Position numbers and translations under genes: made by a program. A stretch of DNA of 64,000 nucleotides, from assembly GCA_013396915.1 (NCBI GenBank), contig VWZL01002583.1, positions 124,001 through 188,000 on the forward strand, given 5' to 3'. How positions within the stretch are numbered: the first letter of the stretch is position 1; every line of letters begins with the position of its first letter. Of this stretch, positions 39,861 through 53,097 are shown piece after piece. Under the pieces are notes generated by a model, which saw only the letters and a list, made by a program, of their open reading frames with translations, was not told where the DNA came from and did no database searches. The DNA is from Stercorarius parasiticus. Its lineage: Eukaryota; Chordata; Aves; Charadriiformes; Stercorariidae.

Positions 39861-42800
39861 TAAGCTTTGTTGGATTGTTAACAGAGGGAAAACAAGAATG
39901 TTTAGGAATGTTTCTGGGCTCAGCACGTGTCAAACAGTAGAAAATTAATCTCTCCAAGGACACAAGGTAAACCACAGAGACTGAAATTCACACATCACAT
40001 TCACTGCAGTTTTTCTGTCCTTGAACTTTGCTACTTAATAGTAAAAATGGTAACCACAGGCACTGTTTCTAGAGGAAGACATATTACAGGAGAAAACAAA
40101 AGTACTTACAGGTCCTTTGTGACAGGACAGGATACGGAGCCGCAGTTTTCATCAAGCTCCCTGGGTCAAAGAACCCAATAGTTTTGGATGATCAGCAGAA
40201 GCTGTGATGTTGAGCTTTCTATGTTGTCTCTTCCCACTCTTCCAAAGGAATTAATGAGAGTTTAGTGGTTGGTTGGTTTTCGGTTGTTCCCTTATTCAGC
40301 AAGGGGGGGAAGAAGAGACAGAGAGACCCTATATAGTCTTGCATCAAAGTCTGACTTGCAACAGGAAATAATGACAAGACAGTTTATTCTGAAGAACTAT
40401 CCCTAAATGTAATCCAAATAAACAAAATGAAAACAACAGGCCACATACTACAGACAAAATACAACCCAAAAGCAGATAGGCTACATGAGACATTTAGCTC
40501 TTTATGAGAGTTAAAAAAGCACTACGTACCCTCTGGGTGAACAGCTAAGCAGTCAGATAGCTCATGTATCTTGGCCAGCAAACAGATAGGTGCTGACAGG
40601 GAAGCCAGATGGCATCCATCTAGTCCAAGTGGCTGGCTGCCTCTTAGCTGGCCACCCCATGGTGCTTCTGTCTCTGCAGTAGATATGTTGGCCTGCAAGT
40701 TAGTTGCACTATTGTATCTTGGAGCCTTGCCTCCTTTAGGGGAGAGTCAATGGCAGGCAGCATGTTGTGGGAAAAGGAAAAAGAAATGGGAGTCTGGGGA
40801 AACACAACTTGATACAGGGAACAAGGTAAGAAGAATGGAGAGGGGGATGTACTACAGCAGAAAGGTCAAGCCTGACACATAGATCAGCTGGAGTATTTAA
40901 CAGCTCACCTCTGTATTTGAGTTGGAAATTTTGACAACAGAAGAAGCTATACTGACATTACAGCTCTTAATGGCTACACCAAGAACATTTAGAGTATGAG
41001 GACACTTGACAAGAGAACAGGTAATTCTCTCTCCTGTCCTTTCCCTGAAACTGCCAGAACTAAAGCTGTCATTCCTAAGCAGTCAGAAAAACAAGATTTT
41101 TTAAACGTTTCCTAGTATCAGATCAGGACACAAACCCATTTATTTTTTCCAGTTCACACAGTTGCAGTCTCAGTGGGGAATCAAATGACTAGGTGATCTT
41201 TGAGACTAACTTAAGGCACTGTGACTGGTACAAAACGTACTCTGGTGGTTTTCAAGAAAAAAATATGAGAAATAGATACTCAGTACGGAAATTTTATCCT
41301 GTTTACTGTTTCACCTCCCTAAGATCACAAGAAACTGTAGCCATGGCATTCACTTTTTCAATATTTGATCACGGTTTCCTCAAGATATTCTTTACTTTAA
41401 TTTTTAGGATTTGTGATATTAAGTATTATTTCTTATTTTTAAAAAAGCTACGCCATTTCCCACACACAGAGTAAAAGCAAACTGGTTACACTGCTTGCTA
41501 GTGTCCCATGAGGGTAAGCCAACACAGATCATCACCTCTACCACTTGAGCTAATAATACACGCCTGTGATAGACAACGATCTTCTGTGAGGAGAGTCAGC
41601 GCTACTGCCTCTGACAGAAGTTTTCTAGTTTAACTTCGATCATTCAATGCTGTACAACACAGCCCCATGAAAAAACAGTTCTGTCAACTCAGCTGAGAAA
41701 CTACTGAGCAGCTGCTAGAGAAAACGGCACAAAACTATACTGAGAAATAACACTGGCATTTGCTTGCTTGAGTGACTACCACAAGATCAAATAGCAAAGT
41801 AAGATCAAGAACATAGTACTCCCTTTCTACCCTCAAATGGTAACGTCAGGCATTTTTCAGAGCTAAGATCTAGCTAAACTATCACGTAGATATAAACACA
41901 GTACCCTGACAATAATGGGTTTGAAAATGCCAGTTGCTGCCCTGACCTCAGCAGACTCATATTTGTCCTGCAGTCTGGATACCTTTTCTTTTCCACTTGC
42001 TGAAAAGACTCAGACTGTGTTTCAACTGTTTTTCATGCGAAAAACTTGAAACTAGACTACAGTAAAATTTCTTTTCATTATAATTGCTTTTCCAAATCAG
42101 TCATTTCATACTGCCTGAGCTTTTCTCACTTAGTTGAAGAGATCAGAAATTTGGCAGTACTTTTAGCATTTTACCCATTCCAGTTCATACAGCTGGTATA
42201 GACTCAACAGTGATGTTATGCCTCATTGCTCTACGTTGCAGCAGCTTTGATGATGGCTGATGAGGGCCTGCTTAATTCTCCCACTAAGGATTTGCCTCAG
42301 CCCTACACACTCTGTGATTCAGTTTATTGGCTTCGCATCCGAGTTCTTCTGGTTTAAACCCTACTAGGCAGGTTCCCAAACGAAATGTCTTCCACTGACC
42401 CAGTGTAACACCTCTAACATTCTTTTCTTCACATAACAACTCTAAATGAACAGCTTAATACTCAGTTTTACTTTTTTTCTTAAAGCTATCAAAAAATCTT
42501 TACTTTCTTTTGCGGTGCACACAAAATACAAACGTAACTTCCATTACAGATTTGATCAAGATTTAATCATTTGAACAGTAATGAAAAAAAAGAGAAAAGA
42601 CTTCCACAAACAGCAATATCAAACTTTACCCAGGAATAATCATCTGAAACACCGTGACTCTGTCTTTAACAGCTTGTCTTTGTACTAAATTGCTCTCAAA
42701 CCCTTTCCTACTGGCAAAGCTGCTATGATTTCATTTTCATTAAATCTCCAGTCCAGCCAACGCTTTTTGGTTGTGGGAGGTGTCAGGATGGAGAAAAAAA

Positions 42801-43704
42801 AAAAAAAGAGTGAAGTACTTCAGTGGCATATGTGACAACCACTTCAAAGCCATAAATCCTACCAAAGTACCTCAGAGAATAACGATCAGTCAAGACTTTG
42901 ATCATCAGCAAAAGCTAGTTGAGAGAATAAGGAGGGTCCTAAGGGTAATAGCTGTAAAATGAAAGTGTCCACTGAGCGCATTTTTTTCATTACAGACAAT
43001 TGAGCCATTTCTCAACCTTGTTTATCTTTAGCTTTTCCTGTTAGACCAGAGGGAGAGTAAGGGATATTATAGCCATCTTCCTCCAGTGAAGTAGAAAGAA
43101 AAATGCCAGAAATGCTTTAAGACAAACAATGCTGCTTTTACAGATCTGGTTACGTGCCCTTTCTGGGGCAGGCTTTCAGGCTGAGTTCCAATCCTTGGTC
43201 CCTTGAACATCTAGCATCTGGCTGAAATCCAGGCTCTGTTCTTTGCCCGTGATACACAGCATACTGTGGATATCCTAGCATGCATTTCCGAGTACTGAGA
43301 CACATAATCCCATTATTCACATTATAACCAACAATCCCATTGTTCCCTGAGCCTTGATCTGATTCTTCATGCCTTCGTTTGGTTTCCTCTTTCTTTTCCA
43401 CGCCAGTTTTTGCATAATAAATAACTCTGTATTTATTCTCTAACTTATGCAGAAGTCAAACAGCTGATGTTATGAATATCTGCATCTTTAGCAAAATGAT
43501 CAGAACCACAAATGCTAACAGAGTTTTTACAAACCAACAGACTAATTTTTTTCACTTAACTTTGTTGACTATCAGTTTGCATTTAAAATTTGAATTAATG
43601 TCTAGAACACCAATTCAACACAGCTCAATTAATTCAAACTCTATCCATTTATTGATTATAAACATAAAAGACCAGAACTGATCAATAATCTGAAAGTGTA
43701 TATT

Positions 43705-43726
43705 ACCAACATTTGGTAATGTTGGT
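43705..43726. repeat. Short perfect hairpin
   Basis: Nine-base arms ACCAACATT and AATGTTGGT flank a TGGT loop. No gene end or RNA gene is recognised beside it. Confidence 0.8.
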
Positions 43727-44550
43727 TACAGTCTAATAGCAACTGAAAAGATCAGTATACTGCATACAGTCTATGGTAACACTGTAGCTGTATGTCTGGG
43801 TTGTTTTTAATCCCACCTACTTATCTTAGAGACATGAAATGCAAAGCATGGAACAAAAAATAGTATTATATTTGCCTGAAATTCTTACTCAAATTAAAAA
43901 AAAAATAAAAATTGATACATGATAAATTCTTCCTGGCTAAAGATAAAACTCCTTCTTGTGTTTTAAGTAAATTGCAAAGTTGAAGACCAGTATAAGGTTG
44001 TTACTTGTTTGACAGAAGAACTCAAATAAGACAAGTGATTGAAACATTAATAAAGAAGAAACATCCATAAGCATGTATATTAAAATAGATACTTCAGTAA
44101 GCATCCACGGTTAACGTAAAATAGCCTAGGAACATCTATAATTTTTCAAACATCTTGGTTACTATTGTGAAGTTGTTGGAAAGTGCACGCTTACATCAGA
44201 TTCCAGGTTAAGTTATTTTCCACATTTCAGTGAGTTAGGACACAAATGGAGTTGGTACTCAGCATCTTTAAGGAACTAAAATCATTGTAGAAACTACTGT
44301 AAAAAAAATTTCACCAGAACAAGCCAGGTCTCAGTGGGAAAAATGTGAAATCTATTATCGAATATTCCATCTCACCCCAAAATAATTAAAGAAAAATCTA
44401 TTTGTCTTTTTTTCCCCCCTTAGGAACCATATTCTGATCTGGTAGTGACTCAGTAAAATGAATTAGGTGACTTCCATCCATAAGGAAAGGAGAGGTAAAA
44501 TTTTCATATATGCAGAAATTCTTAAAGACAACAGAAGTCCACTACATTTT

Positions 44551-44559
44551 GGGGGGGGG
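44551..44559 (+). repeat. G9 homopolymer
   Basis: A run of nine Gs; its length is uncertain because such runs are often misread. Confidence 0.7.
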
Positions 44560-44917
44560 ATAGATATTACTAATGAAGCAAAAAGTCAGTTGCAAAATGG
44601 AAATAGACTGGTTCAACTTCAACATTTGATTTTGATTTCTTTTCCCAGATTTTTAAATTTCTTCTACTGTAAATTTAATTAAAATATGGAATATAAGATC
44701 ATGCATTTTTAAAAGTGTGAAATAGTGAAAATAGGATGCTTGCATAACAAATCATTTCAGTATTAATTTTTTTCAGTAATATAAATATTGATTGAAAAAT
44801 TCCTCATGAGAGCTGATTATAATGTCTTCTAAAAATATTGTTTGGAATAGTAGAAAGTGTTCTTTTACTGTTATAAACACAGTTAGCAGTTACTTTTTGA
44901 GGAATGAAGCAGGTATG

Positions 44918-45150
44918 TCGATTCAGACTGGACGTTAGGAAGAAGTTCTTCACCATGAGGGTGGTGAGGCACTGGAACAGGTTGCCCAGAGAGGTGGTGG
45001 AAGCCCCACCCCTGGAAGTGTTCAAGGCCAGGCTGTATTGGGCTCTGAGCAGCCTGGTCTAGTGGGAGGTGTCCCTGCCCATGGCAGGGGGGTTGGAACT
45101 AGACGATCTTTAAGGTCCCTTCCAACCCTAACAATTCTATGATTCTATGT
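44918..45150 (+). mobile_element. CR1 LINE, short 3' end
   Basis: About 230 bp of CR1 3' end. It starts within the [10 protein letters not shown] block (ATTCAGACTGGACGTTAGG), runs through [24 protein letters not shown] to the ORF2 stop at 45061, then the AGTGGGAGGTGTCCCTGCCC 3'UTR, and ends with ATTCTATGATTCTATG at 45133-45148. The 3'UTR groups it with the 20.8 and 27.5 kb copies, but it retains the LPREVV reading, so it comes from a different source element. It is 5'-truncated and non-functional. Confidence 0.95.
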
Positions 45151-48100
45151 ATCTCATTCCCAGTGGAGGTATAGCCTTCTTAGCATCACTGAAGAATAAG
45201 ACAGGAAGCAGAAAGAAAAATCACTAATACAGATTTATTTTTTTTTAACCAAAACTTTCTAGTCAATCAGCAACTGGTCATTGTGGGAAGTTCCTCCTTC
45301 CCCAACAAGTTGCTTATTCCTATTCTCCCCCTGCAAAGCTTTCCATTCCTTCAGGTGTGCCAAGTGATCAATTTACAGGACTACAACCTGTTAGGACATA
45401 GAAAACCATGTGGTGGAAACCTCACCTGCAGCAGGATACCTATGAGTAGCTAAAAAAGGAGCAGGGAAGCTGTGGGGCTACTTTCAATTATAATGAAAGA
45501 TAAACCAGCTATACTTGGTAAAATTGGCAGTTCACAAGTCCTCTACCTTTTAACAGCCCATTTAAAATTAGCCACTGTGAAATCATCTTTTTCAGATTAA
45601 GAAAATCCAAAAACGGTCACATCTCCCAAGAAGGGAGAAAAATCAGTAATTTTTTAAGGGCCTCAATTGTATTATGTCTCATAGGCTTTCCACTTCTGTG
45701 CACTCTATTCCCTTGCACAGCACACAGAGAACTCTATACTCCTAAAGACAAACTAGAGAAGATAATACTATTGCAGTTCATAGAATATTACGCAATAGGC
45801 ACCAGCAGCATAAATGCATACCAAGTCATTTAGATTTAGGAAAGAGTTTGGGAAAGGCTTGAGAAGTGCTTTTTCAGGTGTGATATCTCAGTAACACAAA
45901 CATCTCGCAACAACCTTGGTTTTGACATGTGATAGAAATCTTCAGGGATCACCCCTCTCATATATTCCGCCATCTAGCAAGACTTCAAATATATCTAGGT
46001 CACATACAGCACTCCATACACCTCAGCTGGCCCAAAAACTGTAAATATTTTATCATATGGCTTTATATCCTGGCCTATTTCTTCAAGATATTTAGAACAT
46101 TAAATAATAATTTGTCAGTAAACAACGTATAATAAACATCTTTCCCTCACTCTAGCAGTGCTGAAGTTTGGCTGTTTCAGGGCAGAATATTGGATCTCCT
46201 TCCTGTCTCCTTGCCAAAGAGAGGATTTCCTATTTTTAAAAGGTCTGTTTCCTCCCTGCTACTGGGCAAACTATTGAAAGTTGTTGACAAATCCCACAGA
46301 CTACCAAATCTTCTCTTGGCAGCACTAATTTGCTTTTTTCATTCCCAGTGTGTTTATCTTTGATTTCAAAGATTTAATTCCTGATTAGTGTTCAGTGTAA
46401 GTACCTACCAACTGCTGGTCCATCAGGACGCACAGCTGGCCACATGCCCCATCAAAGGGCTCAGCCTCGAGCAGTGCACTTTTAGCACATCACTCCTTTT
46501 TATGTGCCTGTTAGGCAAGCTGCTTGTGACCCTGCCCTTTGCAGAAACACACAGGGAAAAATGACTGTAAACTAGAGTGTGGCAAGGAAGACTCCAAATC
46601 CAAACTTTCTCCTCTAGCAATTAGTCACAGAAAGAGCAAATCAAACTCTTCAGGTGTATGCATTCTCAAGAAATTTAGATATGATTTTTAGCCAATGATC
46701 CTTGTGGGTGTGAGAATTCATCTTTATGAGAGTAGGAAAAGCACACAGAGTACTACAGGAGAGAGAATTCAATGGAAACATTGAAGATACACTCCATTCA
46801 CATGACAGATGGAGGATTTCCTTTGAACGATAAAGTGACCTTCATATTATTCCTCATATATAAACTGCAGCAGAAAATTTCCTTCCAAAACCAAAATGCT
46901 AATGCACACATAATGGCTATTTAAGAAACAGTATAAAATCGCTATGCCACTATCTACATATCCAACGTGTTCCCTTGTGCCCCGACTGAAGGGTACACAT
47001 TAAACCAAGCTGATGGATGTATTTATTTCTGCAGTGCAAGGTACCTATCAAACACTCAAGATGGCAAGTTCCACAGGTCATTCCCTATGGGGGAAAAAAG
47101 CTGCTGTGGTATAAGAGAAAGTTCATCATTATAGCTAATGTTTTATTCCTTATTTCTTGTTTACTTTTTTTTCTCTCTCTCTTTATGTCCAAAGAAATTA
47201 CCACATGTAAACACTGTAGCAAATTCTAATCAAAAACAAGTTGCATAAAAAGAAATTTTAAAAAAGATTTATTTTTTCCCTCCATTTCTTCACGAATGGG
47301 GTGATATTTTAGGGAAGCTGAAAAAATCCATAAGGTTGTGTGCAAAATAAAATGTGATGCCGCTGTAACCAGAGGGTCTCATCACTGTCTTGTAGCAAGG
47401 AGAGACTGAAATACTTGTCTCCATCTACTGCTTGGTCATACAGACTGCTAATAAAGATCTCAAGGGGCAATCATAACAAGCGGCACCCTAGGTACAGCCT
47501 GGCTGTCACCTGATGGACATGCATGGAAGCAGGCAGAATGCCCCTTTCTCATGCCCCAGATTTCTCTTGCCTGCAGGGCAAAGCTGAGAGAAAACTCAGT
47601 GTTGTGATACTCACAGAATAAAGATGAGCTCAGAAAGAGACCTTCAGTTCCTGTAACTGCTTAACATGAAATAATAGCACAATATTAAACAAAACCACCA
47701 TATAGCCTGGAATGATTTTTTACAAGGAACTTGATTATCTGCGTGGCTGCTATGATAAAGCTTCCCCAAGTCACAAACATCCATAGAAGAAAAATGTGTT
47801 AGAGGCTGAGAAATATTTAGTCACTAAGTCTTTAAATGTAGTCATAGTTTATAATCTGAAACACATCAAATGGAAGGCAGGTTCACTCCTTTTCATAAAA
47901 TCAGATATAAGTGCACAGAATGATTATGGTATATGTTTCTTTCCTAACATCTATTTTCCAGAGGCTCTCTTCCACTCCTCAAGATGAACAGTTTTGAAAG
48001 AAAACAAATTTCCCCCCTCAAAGATAAAAAAAAAAAAAAAAGTGATGTCACATTATTCACTAGATTACATACAGTCTAGATTGAACTGGCCTTCCTTGGT

Positions 48101-48180
48101 AAGGCAAGGGAACAAAACTATATACAAAAGAATCTGCTAAAGGAAGAAAAGCCTCAATCAATGCAAAAATCACTTGACAG
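45151..48180. other. Unique non-coding DNA
   Basis: I see no gene or repeat family here. A poly(A) tract of 16 lies at 48026-48041. Confidence 0.55.
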
Positions 48181-48456
48181 ATATGAATACCATTTTTATT
48201 GCTATCGGGGGGGAGGGGGGGGCGAGGGAGAGAAGGCTATTTCTTTTTCCTTTTTTTTTTTTTAATTCTGCCACTGCTGCTCAAAGAGATGACAGCCTAA
48301 TAACATCTGCTTAGAACCNTATAATTCTGTTTTTTTTTGCTGTCGGGGGGGGGGGGGGGGCGGGGGAGAGAAGGCTATTTCTTTTTCCTTTTTTTTTTTT
48401 TAATTCTGCCACTGCTGCTCAAAGAGATGACAGCCTAATAACATCTGCTTAGAACC
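48181..48456. repeat. 138-bp direct duplication across an N (probable assembly artefact)
   Basis: Copy 1 is 48181-48318 and copy 2 is 48319-48456, at a constant offset of 138 with no net indel. The two agree almost perfectly from about 48201/48339 onward, including GAGAGAAGGCTATTTC, the T-run and CACTGCTGCTCAAAGAGATG. Both end in TTAGAACC. Copy 2 begins exactly at the N (48319), and its first 20 or so bases are a degraded version of copy 1 (TATAATTCTG against TATGAATACC). This is the pattern of two overlapping contigs joined end to end with a token gap. The G-run just inside each copy probably stopped the sequencing reads. A real tandem duplication is the less likely alternative. Confidence 0.9.
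48206..48230 (+). other. G-run tract, quadruplex-prone
   Basis: G7-A-G8-C-G-A-GGG-A-G in the first copy, and a longer pure G-run (48344-48366) in the second. Either can fold into a quadruplex, and the second may differ from the first only by base-calling error. Confidence 0.6.
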
Positions 48457-49497
48457 GGATTGTAAGTTTACATTACCCAGCATGTGTTCTGTCATTATTG
48501 CACTGTATGGTATGATAATGGCTTTACTCACAGTGCCAGAGGCAGAAGATGCTTCTGAAAATCACTTAGGAATCAACATTGCAGAAGATAATCTAATTTA
48601 TTTTTTTTTTCACTATTATTACCCTTACCAAGATACAAATTCAAAATTATTATTATTCAATAAGAGAAGCTACAACTTGCATGTTTCTCTGCCATATCTC
48701 TCTAGAAGCATCCTGATCCAGGAAACCTTTGTAGTGGAGCAGCGCAACAAGCTGCCTGCTTCAAAAATACAGCATATCAGTACCTTCAAAGGCATTGAAG
48801 TTAAGGGAAATAAAAAATACAAGTCAAAGCTCATATCCAGTATCTAGAGTTGGGTCACATATTACTCCTCAGGTCTCAAAGTGAAGCCATTTTCATTTAT
48901 GATGAAAAAACTGTGTGAAATAAATTCCAATGCAAAGACTAGAACACAGTGAATGAAACCAGGATGCATGTGAAGAATTTACAAAAAAGTACCTGAAATA
49001 AGGAGGAAAAGACTCATTTGTTTTTAGGAAGGGAATTTGCCCTTACAAATTGCCCTTAGAATATGTGAGACACTACTGAAAATTCAGGTTATATTAAATA
49101 TCTGATTTCTCCTTATGTAAAAAATAGTATTGAGGAAGGAGAGAAATATGGAATATATTCCCACAAAATTATTGTTTATCATGTATTCTCTAACCAAAAT
49201 TTGTACTGAAGAACTGAATGATGAAACATACCGCACCAGTATTGATCACTTATAAGAAAAGAACATCTTTGTCAATTCAGAAAGGATATCGATGCCAGTA
49301 GTTGCAATATGACTCTAAATTTCAGCAAGTCCAGCAATTACTATGCATTGATATGCCTAGGAATAGGAGAAATGTACATTCTAACCCCCTGAATTCTAAA
49401 GGAGGGGGCAAGTACAGGAGAGCAGACCACTGAGAGCATTCAGGTTTGAGCACACTCTTCCTGTAGCTCTCCTGATCCCCAGGGCTCTTATGAACCC
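48457..49497. other. Unique non-coding DNA
   Basis: Nothing recognisable. The open frame at 48482-48847 (121 codons) has no domain and crosses a T-rich low-complexity segment. Confidence 0.5.
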
Positions 49498-49566
49498 TGT
49501 TGGAGACAGAGTATTAGGCCAGATTGACTATTGCTCTTCTGTCCCAGAGGGGCATTTGCTATGATT
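49498..49566 (+). mobile_element. Ancient CR1 3' tail
   Basis: GTTGGAGACAGAGTATTAGG followed by CCAGATTGACTATTGCTCTT and TCCCAG matches the 3' terminus of the amniote/turtle-type CR1 (GGAGACAGGATACTGGG, CTAGATGGACCATTGGTCT, GACCCAG). It is in sense orientation and is the same old family as the split copy at 26.7-28.95 kb. It may extend upstream to about 49400, where similarity is too weak to follow by eye. Confidence 0.6.
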
Positions 49567-52500
49567 CTCCCATAATTAACTTTTCCTTCTTGCTAGGCAA
49601 CTGCAGAAAAATCTCCCAGCCACAGCATGGAGAGAATATGTAACTTTTTTCTTAAAGTTGCCTGGTTTCTCTGATGCAATGCAACTTGTCTTCTATGACC
49701 TGTTCATGGCTTTGAGCTAATAAGGTTCCTTTTGTAGGTACTGTACTTCCCTCGTGTACTTTGCCATCAGAAACACTGGTGCTTACAGAAGAGAGAAGGG
49801 AGATATGATTCCTCATTCAGCCTTCCTCAAGCGCGCTGTAAATTTACTTTCAACTGCCTATCCACTCAACCTGCTTGAAAACCCAAGATGTGACCATTCT
49901 GTGCAACTGGAAACTACTCAGTCACTGAGGAAGATGATGATGACATTCACCTCTCTACAGTGGATCACCATAAAGTCTAGTATAAGATTTGTATCAAATT
50001 CCAGTCAAATCTTCAAAAACACCACCAAAATGAGATTACATGTCTTCCTAACATTTAACCACAGTATGAGTCTTCAATACTGTATTTGATAGTACTTTTC
50101 ATAAATTTCTTAGCTTAATGTCATTTAAAAACCCCCTTCATTTAAATAGCCTATTTTTAGGGAAACATAAAAATAAAGATGACTAGCAAAAATATACTAT
50201 TCCTTATAATACAGAGCTCTGCCACTAAGAACATGCTTTGCTATTCCCTTTTCTGAAATCATCACTATTAGCAAACCTTAGACAGCAGCTCTCATTTAAT
50301 TTATAATATCCAGCTTCCTCCTAGGCATTGTATGGTTTAAAGGGCACATACTGGAAATTACATGTAGTTGATTATGTCTGACTAAAATCAATTTAATATT
50401 TTGATGAAACCAAAGTTGTCATCGTTGTTCTGCACCAGACTTGACTTTGCATTTTCATCACTCTAATATACAAATAATAAAGAGCATTAATCATTCATGA
50501 GCAAAAAATGCCCAAAATTTCTGGAAGGGAAGTAACAACTAGAAATATTGTGCTGAAGATGGAAACATTCAGGCTCCATTGGCTCTGGAATTTAGATCCC
50601 TTCAAAACAAGCAAGCGTGCCTAGAAGTGTAATGCTTTTAAAACTACATAGAATATGGTGTGTGTGCAAGGTGTGATGAATTACTGTGAATTAATACTAC
50701 AATTTTCAAGGTAAGAGCTAACTATATTCGGAATGTATCACAGAACACAACATGCAACATTGCTGCAACCCTCCCTACTTAATCTTTTTCCTGCTTTCCT
50801 GAGCTACCTGCCTTTCATAGATTAACTAAAGCCAAAACAAAGCTTCATTAGAAAAAAACATGCAAAAAAGTGGCTATATGGGGCTCAGTCCATTTGTCTT
50901 GTAAGAATGAAGGGTTTCAAGATTATCTGTCTAATAAAAAAAAACTCCAACTGCAGCCAACGATCCAAGAAAAAAAATTATGAATATGTTGATGCATGCC
51001 AGTGAATTACTAATAACTGAGAACTCAGTGTATGTGGTTCAAGACTTTGTGATTTAGAACATTAACAAAAAACTGGAAAGTTTCCCATAATTTATCAAAT
51101 GAACACAAAAAAGCTCCTCTTGTCTAAGAAAAGTGGGTGGGAACTGTGGGTATAGCATAACACTAAGCTTCTAGAAAGAGATTATGCACATTATGTTACT
51201 GTCTCCCTTTTTTTTTTGATCCTGTTAGTTTCAGGGCTTCCAGAATCACTAATTTCTGTTAACAGTCGATGTGCTGTCACTGTATTGAAACTAGTACTGC
51301 CATCAAATCAAACAGTATTATTTCAGCATAATGTGTTCCCTCACTCAGTGCTATTGATCTGCTATTTAGATTAGAAGCAACACAGAACAGAAACCAGTTT
51401 TGCCCTATTCACTCAACACATGGTAGAGCTGGGTTGCAACTACTGCAATCTCACAGTCGACAAATGCAGTTTAGGAGATTTCAACTCAATTCCAGCCACT
51501 CACTGATATTTCTTAATACAGATTGGTAACCTCTTAAGGAAATACTCATAGGCATGCACTTTAAAGATAATTTCTTAAATGAACTGACAGAAAAAAGTGC
51601 AGAAAGTTGGGAGAATGAGAGGCTGCATCAAAGCAGAATTCTACTGGCCTTGCCAACAGAGAAACAAGTAATTTCTGTGATTCCATTGTACTACCAGTAT
51701 TCTAACAAAAATACACCATAAAAACTAAGTGTAGTAGAACCCTCTGCCAGCAGACATGAGGAAATATTGCTCATTACAAACAAGCCCTCATTCTAATTTA
51801 AAACATCTACCCTCTGTTCACATTCCCTGCATTTCTTTCCAGTTGGGTATTCTGCTGAATGAGTTTATTCCTGAAAACATTTGCCAAAATTATGTTTGAA
51901 ATTATTTAATTGAAATTTGTAAAGTGCTCTAAGGTCTATAAGCTGAGAGATGCTATGGAGGTAAAGTATTGTCTCAGATCTGCAAAAATAAGAACTTACC
52001 CATTCATCAATTGAATGAGATTTCTCTAATTGATTTAAACGGGCTTTGAATAAGGTCTAATTTCCCACATGCATTATATTTTGCTTAGAAGACCTATGAT
52101 GAAGTAAACACTACTCCACTTTATATCTACCACTAGTTGAATTACAGTGTCAACTGAGTAATATCTCCTTTTGTACGTGGGTTTGCAGATCTCTATTATT
52201 TTCATATGCAAATCAAAGTTCATCTTCAAAGTATTCAGACTTCATCCAAGCTTAAGGCTCTTTTTGTTATCTTCAGAGAGATAATTGATCTTCTTATTTC
52301 CTTTTAGAGAAAGAATTCAGTACAACACGAATTCCCAAAGAATGCCCCTGACAAAGTTAGAATTATTGGAAAATCATTGCACAGATAGCTTCTTTTTCTG
52401 AAATACATTGTTATGATTTGGAGTTCAGTGGGCCTTTCTAAATGCACATAGAAAATGTGACATGGCCTAAATTATGACAGCATCAAGGGCTAATAGAGAG

Positions 52501-52976
52501 AACTACAGTCAAAAAAAAAGCATGCAATTTGCCCTTTTAAGCTGGCTGGACTCACTTCTCTGGAATTACAAATCTTAGCCACTACTAAATTGCTAAGTTG
52601 TAAAGAAGCCATGTGCTGGGACTGATCCTCCCACTGTTCATTTTCATTTGAACTTCATGGTATCTGAAAAATGAATTCTGCTCACGAATTAAGAAGGTAT
52701 GCTTTTACACTTGCCTTGTTTCTCAGGGGGCAAGGAGCCTTTCAGAAAGCTGTGTTTATACATTCTGGCAAGAATCCTCACAGCGAGATCCGTACTTTTA
52801 CCCTGAATTTCTGCCTTATACATGGCTTCTCTGACCTCCTATTTTAAACCTGCCGCCTTTGTTGTTCAGCCTTAATTATCAAACTGTCATTATGCCCCAT
52901 CCCTTCCCCCAAGCTCTCCATCTGTGACTGCACATAAAATATTAATTTCCTTCTCGTATGCTTCCTAGTCATTCGT
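49567..52976. other. Unique non-coding DNA
   Basis: No gene or repeat family is recognised. Several AT-rich stretches with ATTA/TAAT cores (for example 52000-52100) look like conserved non-coding sequence, but this cannot be shown from one genome. Confidence 0.5.
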
Positions 52977-53078
52977 CCTCTCATGTTATATTTTCTCTCC
53001 CCTGTCCACCTGAGGAGGGGGGTGATAGAGTAGCTTTGGTGGGCATCTGGAGTCCAGCCAGGTTCAACCCACTGCACT
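52977..53078 (+). mobile_element. Probable avian endogenous-retrovirus LTR 3' end fragment
   Basis: The segment TGTCCACCTGAGGAGGGGGG, TGATAGAGTAGCTTTGGTGG and GCATCTGGAGTCCAGCCAGG, ending in TTCAACCCACTGCA, resembles the 3' end of an LTR type that I remember as common in bird genomes. About 100 bp is recognisable, with no coding region, no second LTR and no visible primer-binding site. It stops about 20 bp before the 53.1 kb CR1. The family name is not assigned. Confidence 0.42.
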
Positions 53079-53097
53079 GTGTCCTCAGGACAAGAGA

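Larger units (their letters stand above)
35259..44917. other. Unique non-coding DNA
   Basis: More than 9 kb without a recognised element or gene. A T/C-biased stretch occupies about 37330-37620. The most GC-rich patch (about 40560-40790) has an open frame of 103 codons, rich in Trp, Pro and Gly, without any recognisable family. A (CA)n microsatellite and two AT-rich or short hairpins are listed separately. Confidence 0.55.

Noticed and set aside
42325..42375. tRNA-like wording (CTGGTTTAAACCCTACTAG) suggesting a B-box
   Set aside because: No A-box at the right distance and no acceptor-stem pairing could be found.
48344..48366. Long pure G-run as a special structural element
   Set aside because: It lies in the duplicated copy next to an assembly N and differs from the first copy in ways that look like base-calling error.
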